Shown here in pieces: positions 35,124 to 47,254 of a stretch of DNA of 64,000 nt. A program made the position numbers and the translations under genes. How positions within the stretch are numbered: position 1 is the first letter of the stretch; every line of letters begins with the position of its first letter. Source of the stretch: Gambelia wislizenii (Eukaryota > Chordata > Lepidosauria > Squamata > Crotaphytidae); the NCBI GenBank assembly GCA_030847615.1, contig JAUMIR010000004.1, forward strand, positions 97,354,001 to 97,418,000. The letters run 5' to 3'. A model generated the notes under the pieces. That model searched no databases. It saw only the letters and a list, made by a program, of their open reading frames with translations, and was not told where the DNA came from.

Positions 35124-35368
35124 TACAGGCCACTTCCAATATCTGCGGTTTCAGTTATCCACAGCTGAAAAAAATATGTACCACAAAGTCTTACCGGAAA
35201 ATGCCTAAAGGGGTATCTTCTGTAGAAATCATTAGGTCCTCCAATGCAACTCTATGGTATGTTTGTACCTGAAGTCCTCTATTTTAATAGGGTTTGCTAC
35301 TATCCATGGTTTCACTTATAAACAGTAAGTCCAGCATATCCCCCATAGATATTGGGGGGAAACCTGTA
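35124..35368. mobile_element. Tigger-like MITE, third subfamily
   Basis: The ends TACAGGCCACTTCCAATATC and ATTGGGGGGAAACCTGTA are imperfect inverted repeats starting with TA. The interior has CTGCGGTTTCAGTTATCCAC and CTATCCATGGTTTCAC. A truncated relative is at 9300-9471. Confidence 0.72.
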
Positions 35369-36384
35369 CTTTTAAATCTGTACTGTGCTTAAATATAGTG
35401 TAAGCTGCCTTGAGTCCCATCATTGGGAGGAAGGTGGGATATAAATAAATAAAATAGTAAATAATAATAAAACACAGAGTGATGGGGGCACTTCTCATTC
35501 AAAATATATCATAAAGCAAATAATTATAGTATCATCTATCTGCAAAGGTACTTCAAGTGAAGCAATATTAATAAAAAAAATAGTAGCCATTATACACAAA
35601 TATTAGTAATTGAATTTAAAACACCTAAGTATTTGTTTTTATATTCCCCATTTAACTCTCCTCTCAGGCACATGGAACATTTTTGTTCCCCAGTCACATT
35701 CTGTTGCAGAATTGACACAAAACTAGACCTAAAAAAAGGTTTGAAATTAAGCATTATATGACATTTTCACCTGAAGAGTTGTGAACAGACTCCAAGCTTC
35801 AGCCATTTGCATGTACAGGGTTTAAAAATAAACAATTAAAAAATTGGCTGAGAGAAAAACCATCTGATGTTCATTGCAGTTGTGCTGGTTGTATTTCCCC
35901 CCCTCAACGAGGAAGGCTGACAAACTCTCCATTTCATGCAAACTTGTGCATTCTGGCTCTGGATAATGTGGAATACCCTTGATTCTGCATCCACAAACAC
36001 ACATGGGGACACAGGGTATTTATATAACCCACAGTACACTGATATTCTCATTGGGATCAGCAAATACTCCACATTAAAGTATTCAATGGAAGTTGGTTTT
36101 TTGTCTGCCTGGATGAGGATTAAGGCAGCCAAGCAAGGTCAAAGCCACTAAATTACAAATAATATCTGGCACTGGCTCCAGAAGTGATTTGTTACACTTA
36201 CAGCTACCAACTGATTGATTACTGAACCCCCTCTTAGGATTGCATCTGTTGTGGAACATTCCTCAGCACTGAGAGAGGGAATAGAGTAGAAATAACAATG
36301 TAGAGGGGAGGGAGAATAAAGCCTTCTGTGCATTTCCAACAAAATGCACAGCTGGAATTAGAAAGAGGGTAGGGAACGTGTTGA

Positions 36385-36495
36385 TCTACAAATAATGTTG
36401 GACTACATCTTCCATTATATCTAGCTTGCATAACCAATGTTAAAGGATGCTGAGATTTGCTGTCCAACAACATCTTAGAGGGCTACATGTTCCCT
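36385..36495. mobile_element. Short fold-back MITE
   Basis: GTTGGACTACATCTTCCATT and, inverted, TGCTGTCCAACAACATCTTA bracket GATGCTGAGATTTGC. It ends GGGCTACATGTTCCCTGAGC and is related to the element at 22859. Confidence 0.5.
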
Positions 36496-36514
36496 GAGCA
36501 CAGATTACAAAATA

Positions 36515-36740
36515 GCAGCGGGTCATAGTGGTTTGAGAATTGGACTATGACTCTGGAGACAAGGGTTCAAATCCCCACTCAGCCATGGAAACCTACGGGG
36601 TGACTACACAAGTCACAACCTCTTGGCCTCAGAGACAGCAAAGACAACCCCCCTCTGAACAAATCTTGCCAGAAAAACCCCATGATGAGGTTGCCTTAGG
36701 GTCGCTGTAAGTCAGAAACAACTTGAAGGTACACAACAAC
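36515..36740 (+). repeat. tRNA-derived SINE with BovB-like 3' end
   Basis: CATAGTGGTTTGAGAATTGG is the A-box region and GGTTCAAATCC (36564-36574) a good B box. The 3' terminus, GGGTCGCTGTAAGTCAGAAA then CAACTTGAAGGTACACAACA, resembles the ends of the BovB copies in this window. SINEs that borrow the BovB tail (Sauria-type) are established in squamates; assignment to that family here is by similarity of the tail only. Confidence 0.75.
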
Positions 36741-39708
36741 CACAATGTGCTGCAGTATAAACTGTAATTGCGCCATTGCTATTTTGTTTGTTTGGCACAA
36801 GATCACTCTCCCCCCAATACACTCCTTTCTCTGTGGTCGGTATCCTCTAGTGTCTCAGCTCACACAGGAAAAGGGTGTCTCCTTTCTTTCATTCTTTCAC
36901 CTTGGTCATTTGTTTTGTCATTGAGGGGAAAAGGCAGGAGAAAATGTGCTGCCTAAGGCCAGGGTGGGTGGATGACCAGGATGGGTGGAGGGAGTTTTGG
37001 AATGTAGTGTGATGCTGGTTGGGAACCAGAAAGGAGATGTAATAAACCATACTTTCCTCCTGCCTTTGTCCCTCAATGACCATTGCTAAACTGAACTTGT
37101 CACCTCATCACCACACCCACCTGTTCTGCATTTCTATGGCTATGCAACAGCCTGTTTATAAGGTCTGTTCCTAGGCACCAGCCCACTCCATGCATCTGAG
37201 GAAGTAGACCAAGTGCTACAACTTCTTTTTCTCAGTCTCAAACCTGCTACAAAATCCCCTTGCTTACATCTGATAGGAGTTCATCGAGAAGGGAAAACAT
37301 GCCAAGACAATCTGAATTTTGCAAATAGACAGAAAAAATAACAGGACATGAATATTATGCACACCATTTGAAAAAGATTGCTGTACAAGCCACAGCATTA
37401 ACTCAGCACATTCCTTGTTCAGTCAGCAAGAAATACAAAAGTCTCAGGATTCCCACAATACATGGCAATCAAACACATGTTAATCCTAGCAGTTGTACAG
37501 CCAAAACAAAAGCAAGTACAATACTCATATTTCAATTAGCATCTGTACAAACATAGCAACTCATACACATATCAAAATAACATCCAAAGAACAAGATCAA
37601 ATCCTGTTGCGGTCAAATAACAGATAATGTGCTGGGATCTACAAAACCTGGATTCAACTTCCACTTTAGGTCACCTGCAGTGCAAGTATGCATGTCTACT
37701 CATAAGTAAATCCCTCTTGGTTCAGTGGAAATTATTCATACAACTGTAGGCTTACTTAAGAAGGCAGTAGTTACAGTTATATAGACTTGGAAATCAATGC
37801 AGTTTATAGGTAAGAAAATGTTTACTTCATGTTCAAGTATAGGTGACCTTGGGTGACCTCAATTATAATCACAATTTATTCTTTTTCACAACCACATTAA
37901 TTCTTTTTACACAACTTGCAAAATGGTGATATATCTATCTGAATGGGTTTGAAGATCAGCAAAAATATATTTGCAAGTATATCACATAAAATGAAGTACT
38001 CAACAGTAGAGTCTAAGATGAACAGAGCAATCCTATGCAATTTTACTCAAAATATATACAACTATGTTCAGTGAGCCTTATTCCTATGCAAATACGAGTA
38101 GGAGTGCATCTTAAATCAGTATGTTACAATCCTAAATGATAAACTGCCATTAATCCTGGAATCTCAATGAGTTTATGAACCCACAAGGCAATCCAAAAAC
38201 TATCACTGTTATCTTTTTAATTAAGTTTAAACCTGAAAAAAAATTCATAATTATAACAGCTTGAAGAAATTAAGGTATCACAAACTATCTACATTTATTT
38301 TAAATTTTCATCTAAAACACAATGTACTGTGGGGTGCACCTTGCATTATGGTATGTACAGCTTTAAGACCAAGATCAAATACAAATACACTTTCCCCTGC
38401 CCCTGTTTTAAGTTTTCTTTATATGGATATCAACACAATTATGCAGAACTTTTCATTTCTTACACACAAGACTTAATACAAGCAGACATTAAAATTTCCT
38501 TTAATAAAAAAACACTAAACGTGAACTTCAATCTAAACTTCTAGACTGATTTGCAAAAGCAAGATGAGAAATTCCTAGGTATCTTTAAGTTCGGTGAGAC
38601 TCTGATAATTTCTCAAAATAATTAGCAAGGTTCTGATTCTCCTGATCCTGAAATGGGATTATGAAATAAAGTGGTAGTTTAATTTAATGGGAGTAAATAT
38701 TAACACTGATACAGCATATTATTATTCCTACCCATAAGATTTCTGTGACTGTAATAATACCCTCTTCCTCACTTCTAAAAAAAGTAATTTCCATTTCTTA
38801 ACATTTCAAAACATACATGGGCAGCTGACCGTCACAGGTCTGACTCTTGTAAACTGGTTCCTCATCCTAATAGTTTCAATAGCACACACAGTCCAATTCT
38901 GTACAGCTACACTTAGAAGCATTCAGTGAGAGCTCCATACAAGTAAGTGTGCCTTGGACTGCACTTTTGCATAATATTAGATGATTTTCACTCATCTTCT
39001 TGATTATACCCATATTCGTAAATATAATTAGGATCTAGATGGGAAGCACAGAATTAGTAATTTCATTTTACCTGTTATTTTTGCAGTATGTGATGTGACA
39101 TGTTACCCCATTAGATATGTACCCACCCATTCAGCTTCCTACGAAAGAGAGATTACATCTTTCTGAAACCTTATTTTTTAATTATTTGTATTGATATAGA
39201 GTAGGAGGGAAAAGCAACCAAATTTTAGACACTGTGTTTTAGGCTTGACCCAAAATTACTCATTAAATTTTTCTTTGTCATGAGATTCTACATCATTGAA
39301 GCTGCAATCCTATATGCACTTACATGGGAGTTCATCCCATCACAACATGCCTGCCCTTTCCAATATCATGGACAAACGTGATGTAAGAAAATGCTGCTTT
39401 GTAACTATGTATACTGATGCCTATATGTGAGCTCAGATTTTTATCTCATGACTGAAAACAAGTTAATGCAAAACCCTCAAACAAAAAGCTAATAAGAAAA
39501 CTGTCTTACTTACTGAAATTACAGAGGAACAATATCAAAAAGGCAATGTATTCAACAGATGAGACAAGTCTTACAGAAGTACTAAATACCCTTTGAGACA
39601 GATACATCTTATTAAAATAAGAGCTGTAGGAGAGTTATTTTTAATACAAACATCTTTCATTGTCACCCCTCTTTTGAACATACAGTATTTCTTCTCATAT
39701 CTCAGTCT

Positions 39709-39923
39709 AAGTGCCCTTTCACACTTTCAGTTACAGCAATATAATTGCCATGGCTGCATCCTATGGAATCCTGGGATTTGTAGTTTTGTGAAGCACTAGC
39801 AGTCTTTGGCAAAGAATTCTAAATACCCCTCCTGAAATTACAAATCCCAGGATACGACAGCATGAAACCATGGCAGTTAAAGTGGAATTATAGTACTATA
39901 ACTGTGTAGTGTGAAAGGGCCTT
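39709..39923. mobile_element. Fold-back MITE
   Basis: Ends AAGTGCCCTTTCACACT and AGTGTGAAAGGGCCTT are inverted. The interior pairs CCATGGCTGCATCCTATGG and GGGATTTGTAGTTTTGTG with CCCAGGATACGACAGCATG and GAAACCATGGCAG. Confidence 0.78.
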
Positions 39924-40514
39924 AAACCAGCATGAGCCCTTGGAATATAATGGCAGGTCTTTTTTTACAATTACAGCACATTATTTCCTGCTTTGAGCAG
40001 TTTATGATCTACAAACTCACAAGGAGAGCAAGAATAAACAAGGAAGATGAAAGATACAAACCCAAGAGCCACCTTGATACAAACCCAAGCGTCATTGGTG
40101 AGAGAAAGGCTGGATAGAAATGAATAAAATAACAGTACTATTTAAAACTAATCAAGAAAAAAATAGAAAAAGCTTTCTGGTTTTGTTTTGTTTTGCCTTA
40201 TAGAAGGACAAAGGTCTGTGCCTTACTTATAGATGAAGCAGCTTTTCATAGCATTATTGGATAGCTGAAAAAGTTGATACAAAGGATGAACAACTAGTTT
40301 CCAAGATGTATGATTCTTGCTGTTTGCTGTTCCACCACCACTGTTGTCTCAAAGCAGGACTCACAATTCTACACTTTGAAATCTCCTCACAAAATCTCAC
40401 ACACACAGAGAGAGAGAGCAAGAGAGAGAATAGCAAGCCATAAAGAGAGGAGGAAGAAGACCACGATGAGAATATGGCAGGAGTGAGTGGTGGCGGTGGA
40501 ATTTGAAAATTTAC

Positions 40515-40559
40515 CTGAAAATCAGCCAGTATCATTTCTCTATCCATGTTGGACGCCAT
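40515..40559 (-). CDS. FAF1: FAF1 coding exon 1 (start codon exon)
   Basis: Forty-five coding bases on the minus strand encode MASNMDREMILADFQ, matching the N-terminus of vertebrate FAF1, followed by the donor GTAAAT. The 102-codon open frame that continues to 40254 is intron read-through. The start codon lies at the edge of a GC-rich block (40560-41230) that would hold the 5' UTR and promoter. FAF1 is a UBA-UBX adaptor of p97/VCP that also associates with FAS and with NF-kB pathway components. Only its first 53 residues or so are encoded in this window. Confidence 0.96.
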
Positions 40560-41230
40560 TACAGCCGGCAGCCTCCCTTCCTCCTGCCTGGACTCTGCAC
40601 CTGGAGGTTGCTGCTGGCGAGAGGTGGGCTCAAGGGACTTGGGGGTGGGTGGGTGGGTTGGGGGGAAGGAAGAGTAAAAGAGACTACGATCTCATCTAAC
40701 AAAATGGGGAGGGAGGAAAGGAAGGGAGCCCTACAAACTCGCCCAGTCCCTCCGAGCTGCTCTCCAAGGGCAGCCCCTCTCCCAGGACCCCCTGGCGAGG
40801 GAGGGAGAAGGGAGGGAAGGGGGAGAAAGGGGGTGGTTGGGACCCGGAGGGTGCAAGGCAAAAGCACTCAGTCAGCCCCACCGCCTCGGAACAAGGAGAG
40901 CAGCTTCCTCCCTGCCTTGCAAGCGGCTGTCGCACATTTTGCCTGTCATTGAGGTCGCAAAGCAACGCTTTCCGGCCACCACGTGACCGGCCCTCCTGTC
41001 AAATGTTTGCTAGGAAGGAGCCCAAGGAACTCCGGGGGAGGGAGGGAAGGAAGGAAGGAAGGAGCGGCAATGCAAGCCGGTGGTTGTGTAAGAGCCATGC
41101 AATGAGAGCCCTGCGAGGAGCAAGAGCCGGCGGGTGCGGGGATGGGGGGGGGCCTTGCAATGGACCAGAGGAAGGGAAGACTGGCCTGGAAGATCGTCCC
41201 CATCCCATCCCACACGCTCTAGAGAGAAAG
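40560..41230 (-). promoter_or_regulatory. FAF1: GC-rich promoter/5' UTR region of FAF1
   Basis: Base composition changes abruptly from AT-rich intron to GC-rich sequence with G and C runs (such as GGGTGGGTGGGTGGGTTGGG) and scattered CpG. It lies immediately upstream of the FAF1 start codon. No TATA box or transcription start can be fixed from sequence alone. The overlapping open frames on both strands are a by-product of the composition. Confidence 0.65.
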
Positions 41231-41331
41231 GGCGGCAGAGGAGCTACAAAAGTGGCTTTAACAAAGGAGTATCAGAGGAGGAATGGCATGTACGGGGTGG
41301 GTGGAGTGTTTTTCTGGTACTGTCGTAAACT

Positions 41332-41547
41332 CAGTTGTCCCTCCATATCCACGGATTTAAGTATTCACGGCTTGAAAATATTCTTTAAAAAAAAAAGTAT
41401 TCCAAAAAGCAAACCTTGATTTTGCCATCTTATATAAAGGATATTTTGCTATGCCATTGCATATAATGGGACTTGAGTATTCATGGTTTTTGGTATCCAC
41501 TGCTGGTCCTGGAACCAAACCCCAGTCAATATGAAGAGACAACTGTA
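41332..41547 (-). mobile_element. Tigger-like MITE
   Basis: Ends CAGTTGTCCCTCCATATCC and AGAGACAACTGTA; the body is the reverse complement of the 12085, 19020 and 34277 copies. It lies about 100 bp beyond the GC-rich FAF1 promoter block. Confidence 0.78.
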
Positions 41548-42071
41548 CTTCTTGTGTCCTTTTGCAGCAGTGTTAGCAGCCCTTCCGCGGTAGAGGGAGC
41601 TTTGGGTGGAAAGGGAGAATCCAGGGGAGAGGGGCAGCCGCTGGAACAGACCGATTCTATATACAGTACACTGAGTTTCTCCCAGTAGGTAAAGGCTGCA
41701 GTCCTATTTCTGAGCACTGTTGGTACTGAAATGAGTGAGACAACTTCACTCTAACCATACCTTGTGTATGCTCATGTTGTAAATGTAGTGGATTTTACCT
41801 CCGAGTAGGTCGGGTTGCAGTTTTGGAGAATTAGGGATTGTGTGTTGTTGTTTCTACTAATCAACTGTTTATCACTGTGTTCAGTGCTGTACTGAATGGT
41901 TAATCGCAAGGTGGGTTTATAGGAGCAGTTGTCAACTCTTAAGATGTAGGATTACCACCTCTTCTTTTATTGTAGGGTTTCTGTGTCTACTTGTTGCATG
42001 ATAAGCAGAAAGGCATGGAGATGCCACTGATGGACAACTAGACCTGTTTTAAAAGAAAGAAAGGGGGGAAA

Positions 42072-42215
42072 GGGAATCTAACAGCACTTTTAAGACTAAT
42101 TTATATTTTAGCATGAGCTTTCATGGAGATCAATCCGCTTCCTCAGATGTATATGCCTCCCATGTAAGCGCCTTCTAAAATATAAAGTAGTCGTAAAGGT
42201 GCTGCTAGATTCCCC
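42072..42215. mobile_element. Short inverted-repeat element
   Basis: GGGAATCTAACAGCACTTTT at the left pairs with AAAGGTGCTGCTAGATTCCC at the right, and the pairing continues through AAGACTAATTTATATTTTAG. The centre has AGCTTTCATGGAGATCAATC. I cannot classify it further. Confidence 0.6.
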
Positions 42216-42689
42216 ACACACACACACATCTTCTCTTTATTCCTTTTCATGCTACAACAGATTTGTTGTTAGCTGCTATCGAATCTTCTTCAACTTATGG
42301 TAACCCCATGAATGAGAGATCTCCAAGCCACCCTATCATTAACAGCCCTGCTCAGGTCTTGCAGACTGAGGGCCTTGGCTTCCTTGACAGAGTCTATCCA
42401 TCTGGAACGTGGTCTTCCTTTTTTCCTGATGCCTTCTAATTTACCAAGCATTATTGTCTTTTCTAGTGAGTCATGTATTCTCATGAAAGGGCCAAAGAAC
42501 AGTCTCAGTTTAGTCATCTTGGCTTCTAGGAAGAGTTCAGACTTGATTTGCTCTAGGACCCATTTATTTGTCTCTTTAGCAGGCCATGGTATCCATATAA
42601 CTCTTCTCCAGCACCACATTACAAATGAGTTGAATTTTTTTTGCTACCAGTTTTCTTCACTGTCCAGCTTTCACAAGCATACATAATCC

Positions 42690-43100
42690 ATTGACGCCCC
42701 CTTGTCGTGGGAGAGAGGCTTGCGTACCCTAATGACGTTTTGAGCTATGCTGGCGGTGGCATAATAGCCACCGGTAGGGTCTCCCATGCCAGACAGGTCA
42801 AAACCGAAGGGTCTGACAAAGAGCGTCAAAGGGCAGGATGGGCCCTCTAGCCTTATGGCAACCGTCCTAGGAGAAGGAAAACTCTAATCCCAAACCCGGG
42901 CAGATGGTGCTCGTCCAACCCTGTAAGGTCAACCATCTAAGAGAAGGAAACTCTAATCAAACCTACGGCCCGAGGACCTCGCTGCCACGTCCATGCTTGC
43001 AAGGCCACGGCAGATGAATCTCTGGTTTAAAGGGTGAGGCCAGTTCTGTGCACGCTGCGCTCCACCAGAAAAATCCATTGCACAGGCTCGAAGGACTGGG
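42690..43100. mobile_element. Unclassified insertion in BovB
   Basis: About 400 bp here has no counterpart in the BovB copy at 5615, whose sequence continues directly from TTTCACAACAATACAT to GAAATGGGAAATAC. The insert is more GC-rich than its host. It contains two similar blocks, TAGGAGAAGGAAAACTCTAATC and the like, about 70 bp apart. ATCCATTG occurs near both ends (about 42690 and 43073), but the right flank does not join cleanly, so the target duplication is uncertain. It may be the 5' region of another LINE. Confidence 0.5.
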
Positions 43101-43388
43101 AAATATGATGGCACGGACCATCCTAACTTTAGTATTCAATGATATATCTTGATGCTTAAGGATCCTGTCTAATTCCTCCATAACTGCCCTTTTAAGTCCT
43201 AGTCTTCTGATTTCTTGACTGCAGTCTCCATTCTGATTAATGACTGAGCCAAGGTATGGAAAATCTTTAACTATTTCAATGTCTTCATCGTCTAAATTAT
43301 GTGAATCATCTGCAGTCATTATTTTTGTTTTCTTAATGTTCAACTGTAAACCTGCTTTTGCACATTCTCTCTTGACTTTCCTTAGTCA

Positions 43389-43618
43389 CTGGACATTTTC
43401 AGACGATCCTTGCAGCGCGGAAGGGGGTCCATTTCGGAGGTTGTTCGTGAATAAAATCTGGCTGAATATGGTGCGGCAGGCTCCAATCCTAAACGGAAGA
43501 GACATGGACGATTTTGCCGCAGGGACAGCGTCGTCCAAAATGTACCCCCTGCCACACTGCAGCTACAAAGCTCTCCCACTTGATCCTTGCACTGCAAAGA
43601 TTGTCTGAAAAAGTCCAT
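43389..43618. mobile_element. Inverted-repeat DNA transposon (MITE) in BovB
   Basis: The left end TGGACATTTTCAGACGATCC and the inverted right end TGGACTTTTTCAGACAATCT match over about 26 bp. The interior is GC-rich and partly self-complementary. Terminal GGACTTTTTCAGA is shared with the fold-back element at 13723. It splits the BovB RT coding sequence after ENSKDNWNN. Confidence 0.72.
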
Positions 43619-45054
43619 TGTTCCAATTGTCTTTGCTATTTTCTGCTAGTAGTATGGTGTTATTTCTATATCTTAAATTGTTGGTGTTCCTTCTTCCAAT
43701 TTTCACACCTCCTTTCTCTGAGTCTAGTCCTGCTTTACATATGATACGTTCAGCATACAAGTTAAACACATAGGGTGATAAAAGGTAGCCCTGCCTGAAC
43801 CCTTGCCAATTTGAAACTATTCAATTTCTCTGTATTCTGTCCTAACATTAGCCTCCCATCCTGAATATAGGTTACACATCAGGACAATCAAATATTGTGT
43901 CACACTCCTTTCTTTAAGAGTGATGCAACATTTTTCATGATCTATATAATCAATGGCTTTGCTGTAATATATAAAACACAGGCTGATTTTCTTTTGAAAT
44001 TCTTTGGTGCACTCCATTATCCAACGTAGGTTTGCAATAAGATCCCTAGTGCCTCTTCCTTGCCTGAACCCAGCTTGGACTTCTGCCATTTCTCACCCCA
44101 TGTATGGTAAAAGTCTTTGTTGTAGAATTTTGAGCATCACTTGGCATGCCATGGGAAATTAATGCAATGGTCTTGTGGTTACAGTAATCCCTGGTGTCTC
44201 CTTTCTTGGGAATTGCAATGTATATTGAGTGCTTCCAATCTATGGGCCGTTCTTTTGTTTTCCATATTTGTTGACAGATTTTAGTTAGAACTAGAGTAGA
44301 TTTTGTCTATGTAGAATGAATCAGCTCTATTGGCTTGCCACCTGTTCCTGGCAATTTATTTCTCCGAAGTGCTCTGAGTGTAACTTCCACTTCACTTTCT
44401 AAAACTGGAGATTTGTCCTCATATGGTTCTTCCTCGAATGAATCTGTCACCCTTTCCATCTCTTTTATATAGTTCTTCTGTGTATTGTTTCTATCTTTTT
44501 ATTTCTACTTGGTCATGTAATGTGTTCAACTGCTGGTCATAAAGCATCCCCACTCTTAGTTTAAATTTCATTTCATTTCTTGGATCTTGTGGAAGAGGTC
44601 TCTTGTTCTTCCTTTTTGTTGTTGTCATCTTCTATGAATTATTTTAGGCATTCTCTTTGTCCCTGCACACAGGTCATTGAACTGTTGCATTTAGGGTCCT
44701 AACTCCATTTCTGTCACCTTTTACTTTTGCTTCTTGTCTGTCCTTAACTGCTTGAACAGTTTCATTTGTCATCCATTGAGGTTTCTCTTTCTTTTTGACT
44801 AGAGATAGTGTCTTTTTGCATTCCTCTTTGACAATGTCTCTGGCTTCAGTTCAGAGTTCTTCTGGCTCCCAGTCAATTAGGTTTAATAGTTCAAATCTAT
44901 TTTTGCATTGTTTTTGAATTCTATGGGGATGTTCTTCATGTTGTATTTCGACATGATGATTGGTTTAGTCTTCTTTAGCTTTGCTCTAATTTTTTATATT
45001 AGTAGTTCATGGTCTGTGCCAAAATCTGCTCCTGGTCTTGTTTTTGCAGACATA

Positions 45055-45564
45055 GACTCATAGAACTGTAGAGTTGGAAGAGACCATGAGGGCCATCCAG
45101 TCCAACCCCCTGCCACGCAGGAAATCTTGATCAAAGCATCCCTGACAGATGGCAATCCAAATGAAACAGACTAATTAGCTATATCAGTGTCACAAATTGA
45201 TAACCAGACAGATTCTCTCTCTGAAATACTGTGCACTCTCACTAGGAATCATACAAATTCTCAAAAGGACTAACTTCCAAATAAACACACATTTGATTAA
45301 GCTACACCTTTATTAAATAAAATATTAGATTATTTTTTATTAGTCTCACAAAAGTCATTAGTGATATGTTCTTACCAAAGAGATTTATTTATCTATGCTG
45401 TTTATTGCAGGGCAACAAGCCACTTAAGCTATTGAGCAGTTTGCTATTAGTACATTAATTAACTATAATGGATGACAGGATGCACACTCATTTCCTGACA
45501 GAGGATTTTTTAATAAAACATACTGATCCACAGTATTCAGTGAGCCATATCCTTCTTCAAACAA
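45055..45564 (-). mobile_element. CR1 3' end insertion in BovB with 7-bp duplication
   Basis: ACTCATAGAACTGTAGAG, TTGGAAGAGACC and GGGCCATCCAGTCCAACCCC are the minus-strand CR1 terminus. AGACATA lies on both sides (45048-45054 and 45565-45571), and removing the insert restores the BovB phrase TTTTTGCAGACATAATGGAG. About 350 bp of the insert beyond the CR1 motif is not recognised but falls within the same boundaries. Confidence 0.72.
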
Positions 45565-46189
45565 AGACATAATGGAGCTTCTCCATCTTCTGCTTCCAAT
45601 TATGTAGACTATTTGATTTCTATATTGGCCTTCGACTGCTTGAAGAATGTGTTCATGATGAACAAACTGTTGGCCTCACAAAATTCAGTCAGTCACTCTC
45701 ATGCTTCATTTCTTGATCCTAGGCCAAATTTTCCTCCAATCTTTTATTCTGCTTTGTTTCCTATTTTTGCATTCCAATCACCTATGATTAACAAAAAGCC
45801 CTGTTTTGGTATGTGCTCAGTTTCCTCCTGGACTCCAATATAGAATCTTTCAATTTCTTCTTCTTCTGCCTCTATAATTGCAGCATAAACCTGGAATAAG
45901 GTTATATTGATGGGTTTTCCCTGAAGTCTTATTGACATGATTTGTCAGATTTTGCATTATATCCTTTAACTGCTTTTACTACATCTCTCCTCACTGTTAA
46001 TGCCACCCCATTTCTTCTTATATTTTCATTTCCTGAGTAAAACACTGTGTAATTATCTGACTCAACCTGTTCCATTCCCATCCATTTTAGCTCACTCACT
46101 CCAATTATTGCAATGTTTATACATTCCATTTCTTATTTGACTATGGAGATTTTCAGACTACACTGTTATAGTGTTACTATTCCACTTTA

Positions 46190-47254
46190 GAGCTTCATAA
46201 AATCCTCTATGATCACCCAGATCTGCACAGCGTTGTGTCTTTTCTGCTAAATTGATCCACCACTTGTTCTGCATGTCTCGGAGTTTTTGTTGTAGTTTGC
46301 TACATGTGAGGCGGAAAGCTGCTTTTCTTACATGACAGGTTGGCTGGGCGAGGTATGCCTGGTGAGCAGCTCTCTTCCTTGCCAACAGCTCCTGGATCTC
46401 TTGGTTGTTTTCATCAAACCAGTCTTGATTTTTCTTGTGGGAGAACCCGAGGGATTCTTCTGCAGACTGGAGGATACTGTTTTTGATATGTTGCCAAAGC
46501 ACTGTAGGAGAAGAATCTGTAGGATGGTCTTCAAGTTTCGTTTGTAGGTTTGCCTGGAAGTTGTCTCTCATGGTAGCTTGTTGAAGATTGTATCTTCAGT
46601 GTGTATAGAGCCATCGTACTGTCTATCCTCCTTTATGGATCTGAAACATGGGTTACCTATCGCCACCACCTACGACTCCTCGAGCGCTTTCATCAGCGCT
46701 GTCTACGCACAATCCTAAATATACACTGGACTGACTATGTGACGAATGTTGCTGTCCTTGAACAAGCAGGGATCACCAGCATTGAGGCCATGATATTGAG
46801 AACACAGCTGCGCTGGGCAGGGCACGTTTCTAGGATGGAGGACCATCGCCTCCCAAAAATACTACTCTACGGTGAACTCGCCATGGGTCAGCGTAAGAGG
46901 GGCGCTCCAAAAAAGCGATACAAAGACTCCCTGAAACAACATCTCAGGCTTGGCCAAATTGATCACCAACAGTGGTCCGCCCTGGCCTCACATCGGGAGG
47001 CATGGAGACGCAATATCCACAATGCTGCAGCCTTATTTGAGAACTCACGACGAACAAGTCTTGAAGAGAAACGACAACGCAGAAAGAATCACAACCCAAA
47101 AACATCACCCAAGGAGACCTTCTGCTGCGCTTTTTGCAACCGGACTTGTTTATCTCGGATTGGCCTTTTTAGTCATCAGCGCGCTTGCAGAAGGCGCGGG
47201 ATGAGTCCTTCCTGAATCTTCGTTTGCGAAGAAAAGCCAGAGAGAGAGAGAGAG
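46190..47254 (+). mobile_element. LINE insertion with 5' inversion (twin-priming structure)
   Basis: An 11-bp duplication, ATTCCACTTTA, flanks the insert (46179-46189 and 47255-47265). The 3' part (from about 46600) is plus-oriented. The first 400 bp is minus-oriented and encodes the region just upstream of RT in the same kind of element (QNKWWINLAEKTQRCADLGD, GFYEALK). The order is inverted 5' segment, then direct 3' segment, then a (GA)n tail, then target duplication, as expected from twin priming. The RT core between the two segments is missing. The 3' end has a small hairpin, CTTCG-TTTG-CGAAG, before the GA tail. Confidence 0.85.
46601..47215 (+). pseudogene. LINE RT C-terminus with Cys/His motif, 204-codon open frame
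   Basis: The frame encodes the thumb and C-terminal region of a non-LTR reverse transcriptase: AIVLSILLYGSETW, RHHLRLLERFHQRCLRTIL, RTQLRWAGHVSRMEDHRLPK and QRKRGAPKKRYKDSLKQHL. It ends in a C-X2-C-X12-H-X3-C motif (CAFC, H, C at the last 21-residue segment), a nucleic-acid-binding type found at the end of several LINE ORF2 proteins. The stop codon is followed within about 40 bp by the tail. No RT catalytic motif is present, so it is a fragment, but it has no internal stop, which suggests a younger insertion than its BovB host. The clade is not certain to me. Confidence 0.82.

Larger units (their letters stand above)
19517..40514 (-). other. FAF1: FAF1 intron 1 (21.0 kb)
   Basis: The intron runs from the donor after exon 1 (GTAAAT) to the acceptor before exon 2 (TTTTAAAG). 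Listed separately are its mariner, Tigger-like, hAT-related, L2, CR1 and SINE content. A 22-bp A run is at 20319-20340. I recognise no gene or repeat in 19570-21045, 24600-25645, 26450-27550, 31390-32515, 33580-34270, 34515-35120, 36750-39700 or 39930-40510. In several of these, short L2-type 3' tails ending in ATAAATAAAATA-like sequence are present (26365-26440, 33064-33165, 35390-35472, 40040-40135). Confidence 0.88.

Noticed and set aside
40503..41419. Open frames of 149 and 156 codons upstream of FAF1
   Set aside because: They overlap each other and open frames on the other strand in the GC-rich FAF1 promoter block, with low-complexity translations and no domain.
45743..45940. Small endonuclease-like gene
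   Set aside because: The GDWNAKIGN motif is from the BovB endonuclease and belongs to the degenerate LINE copy.
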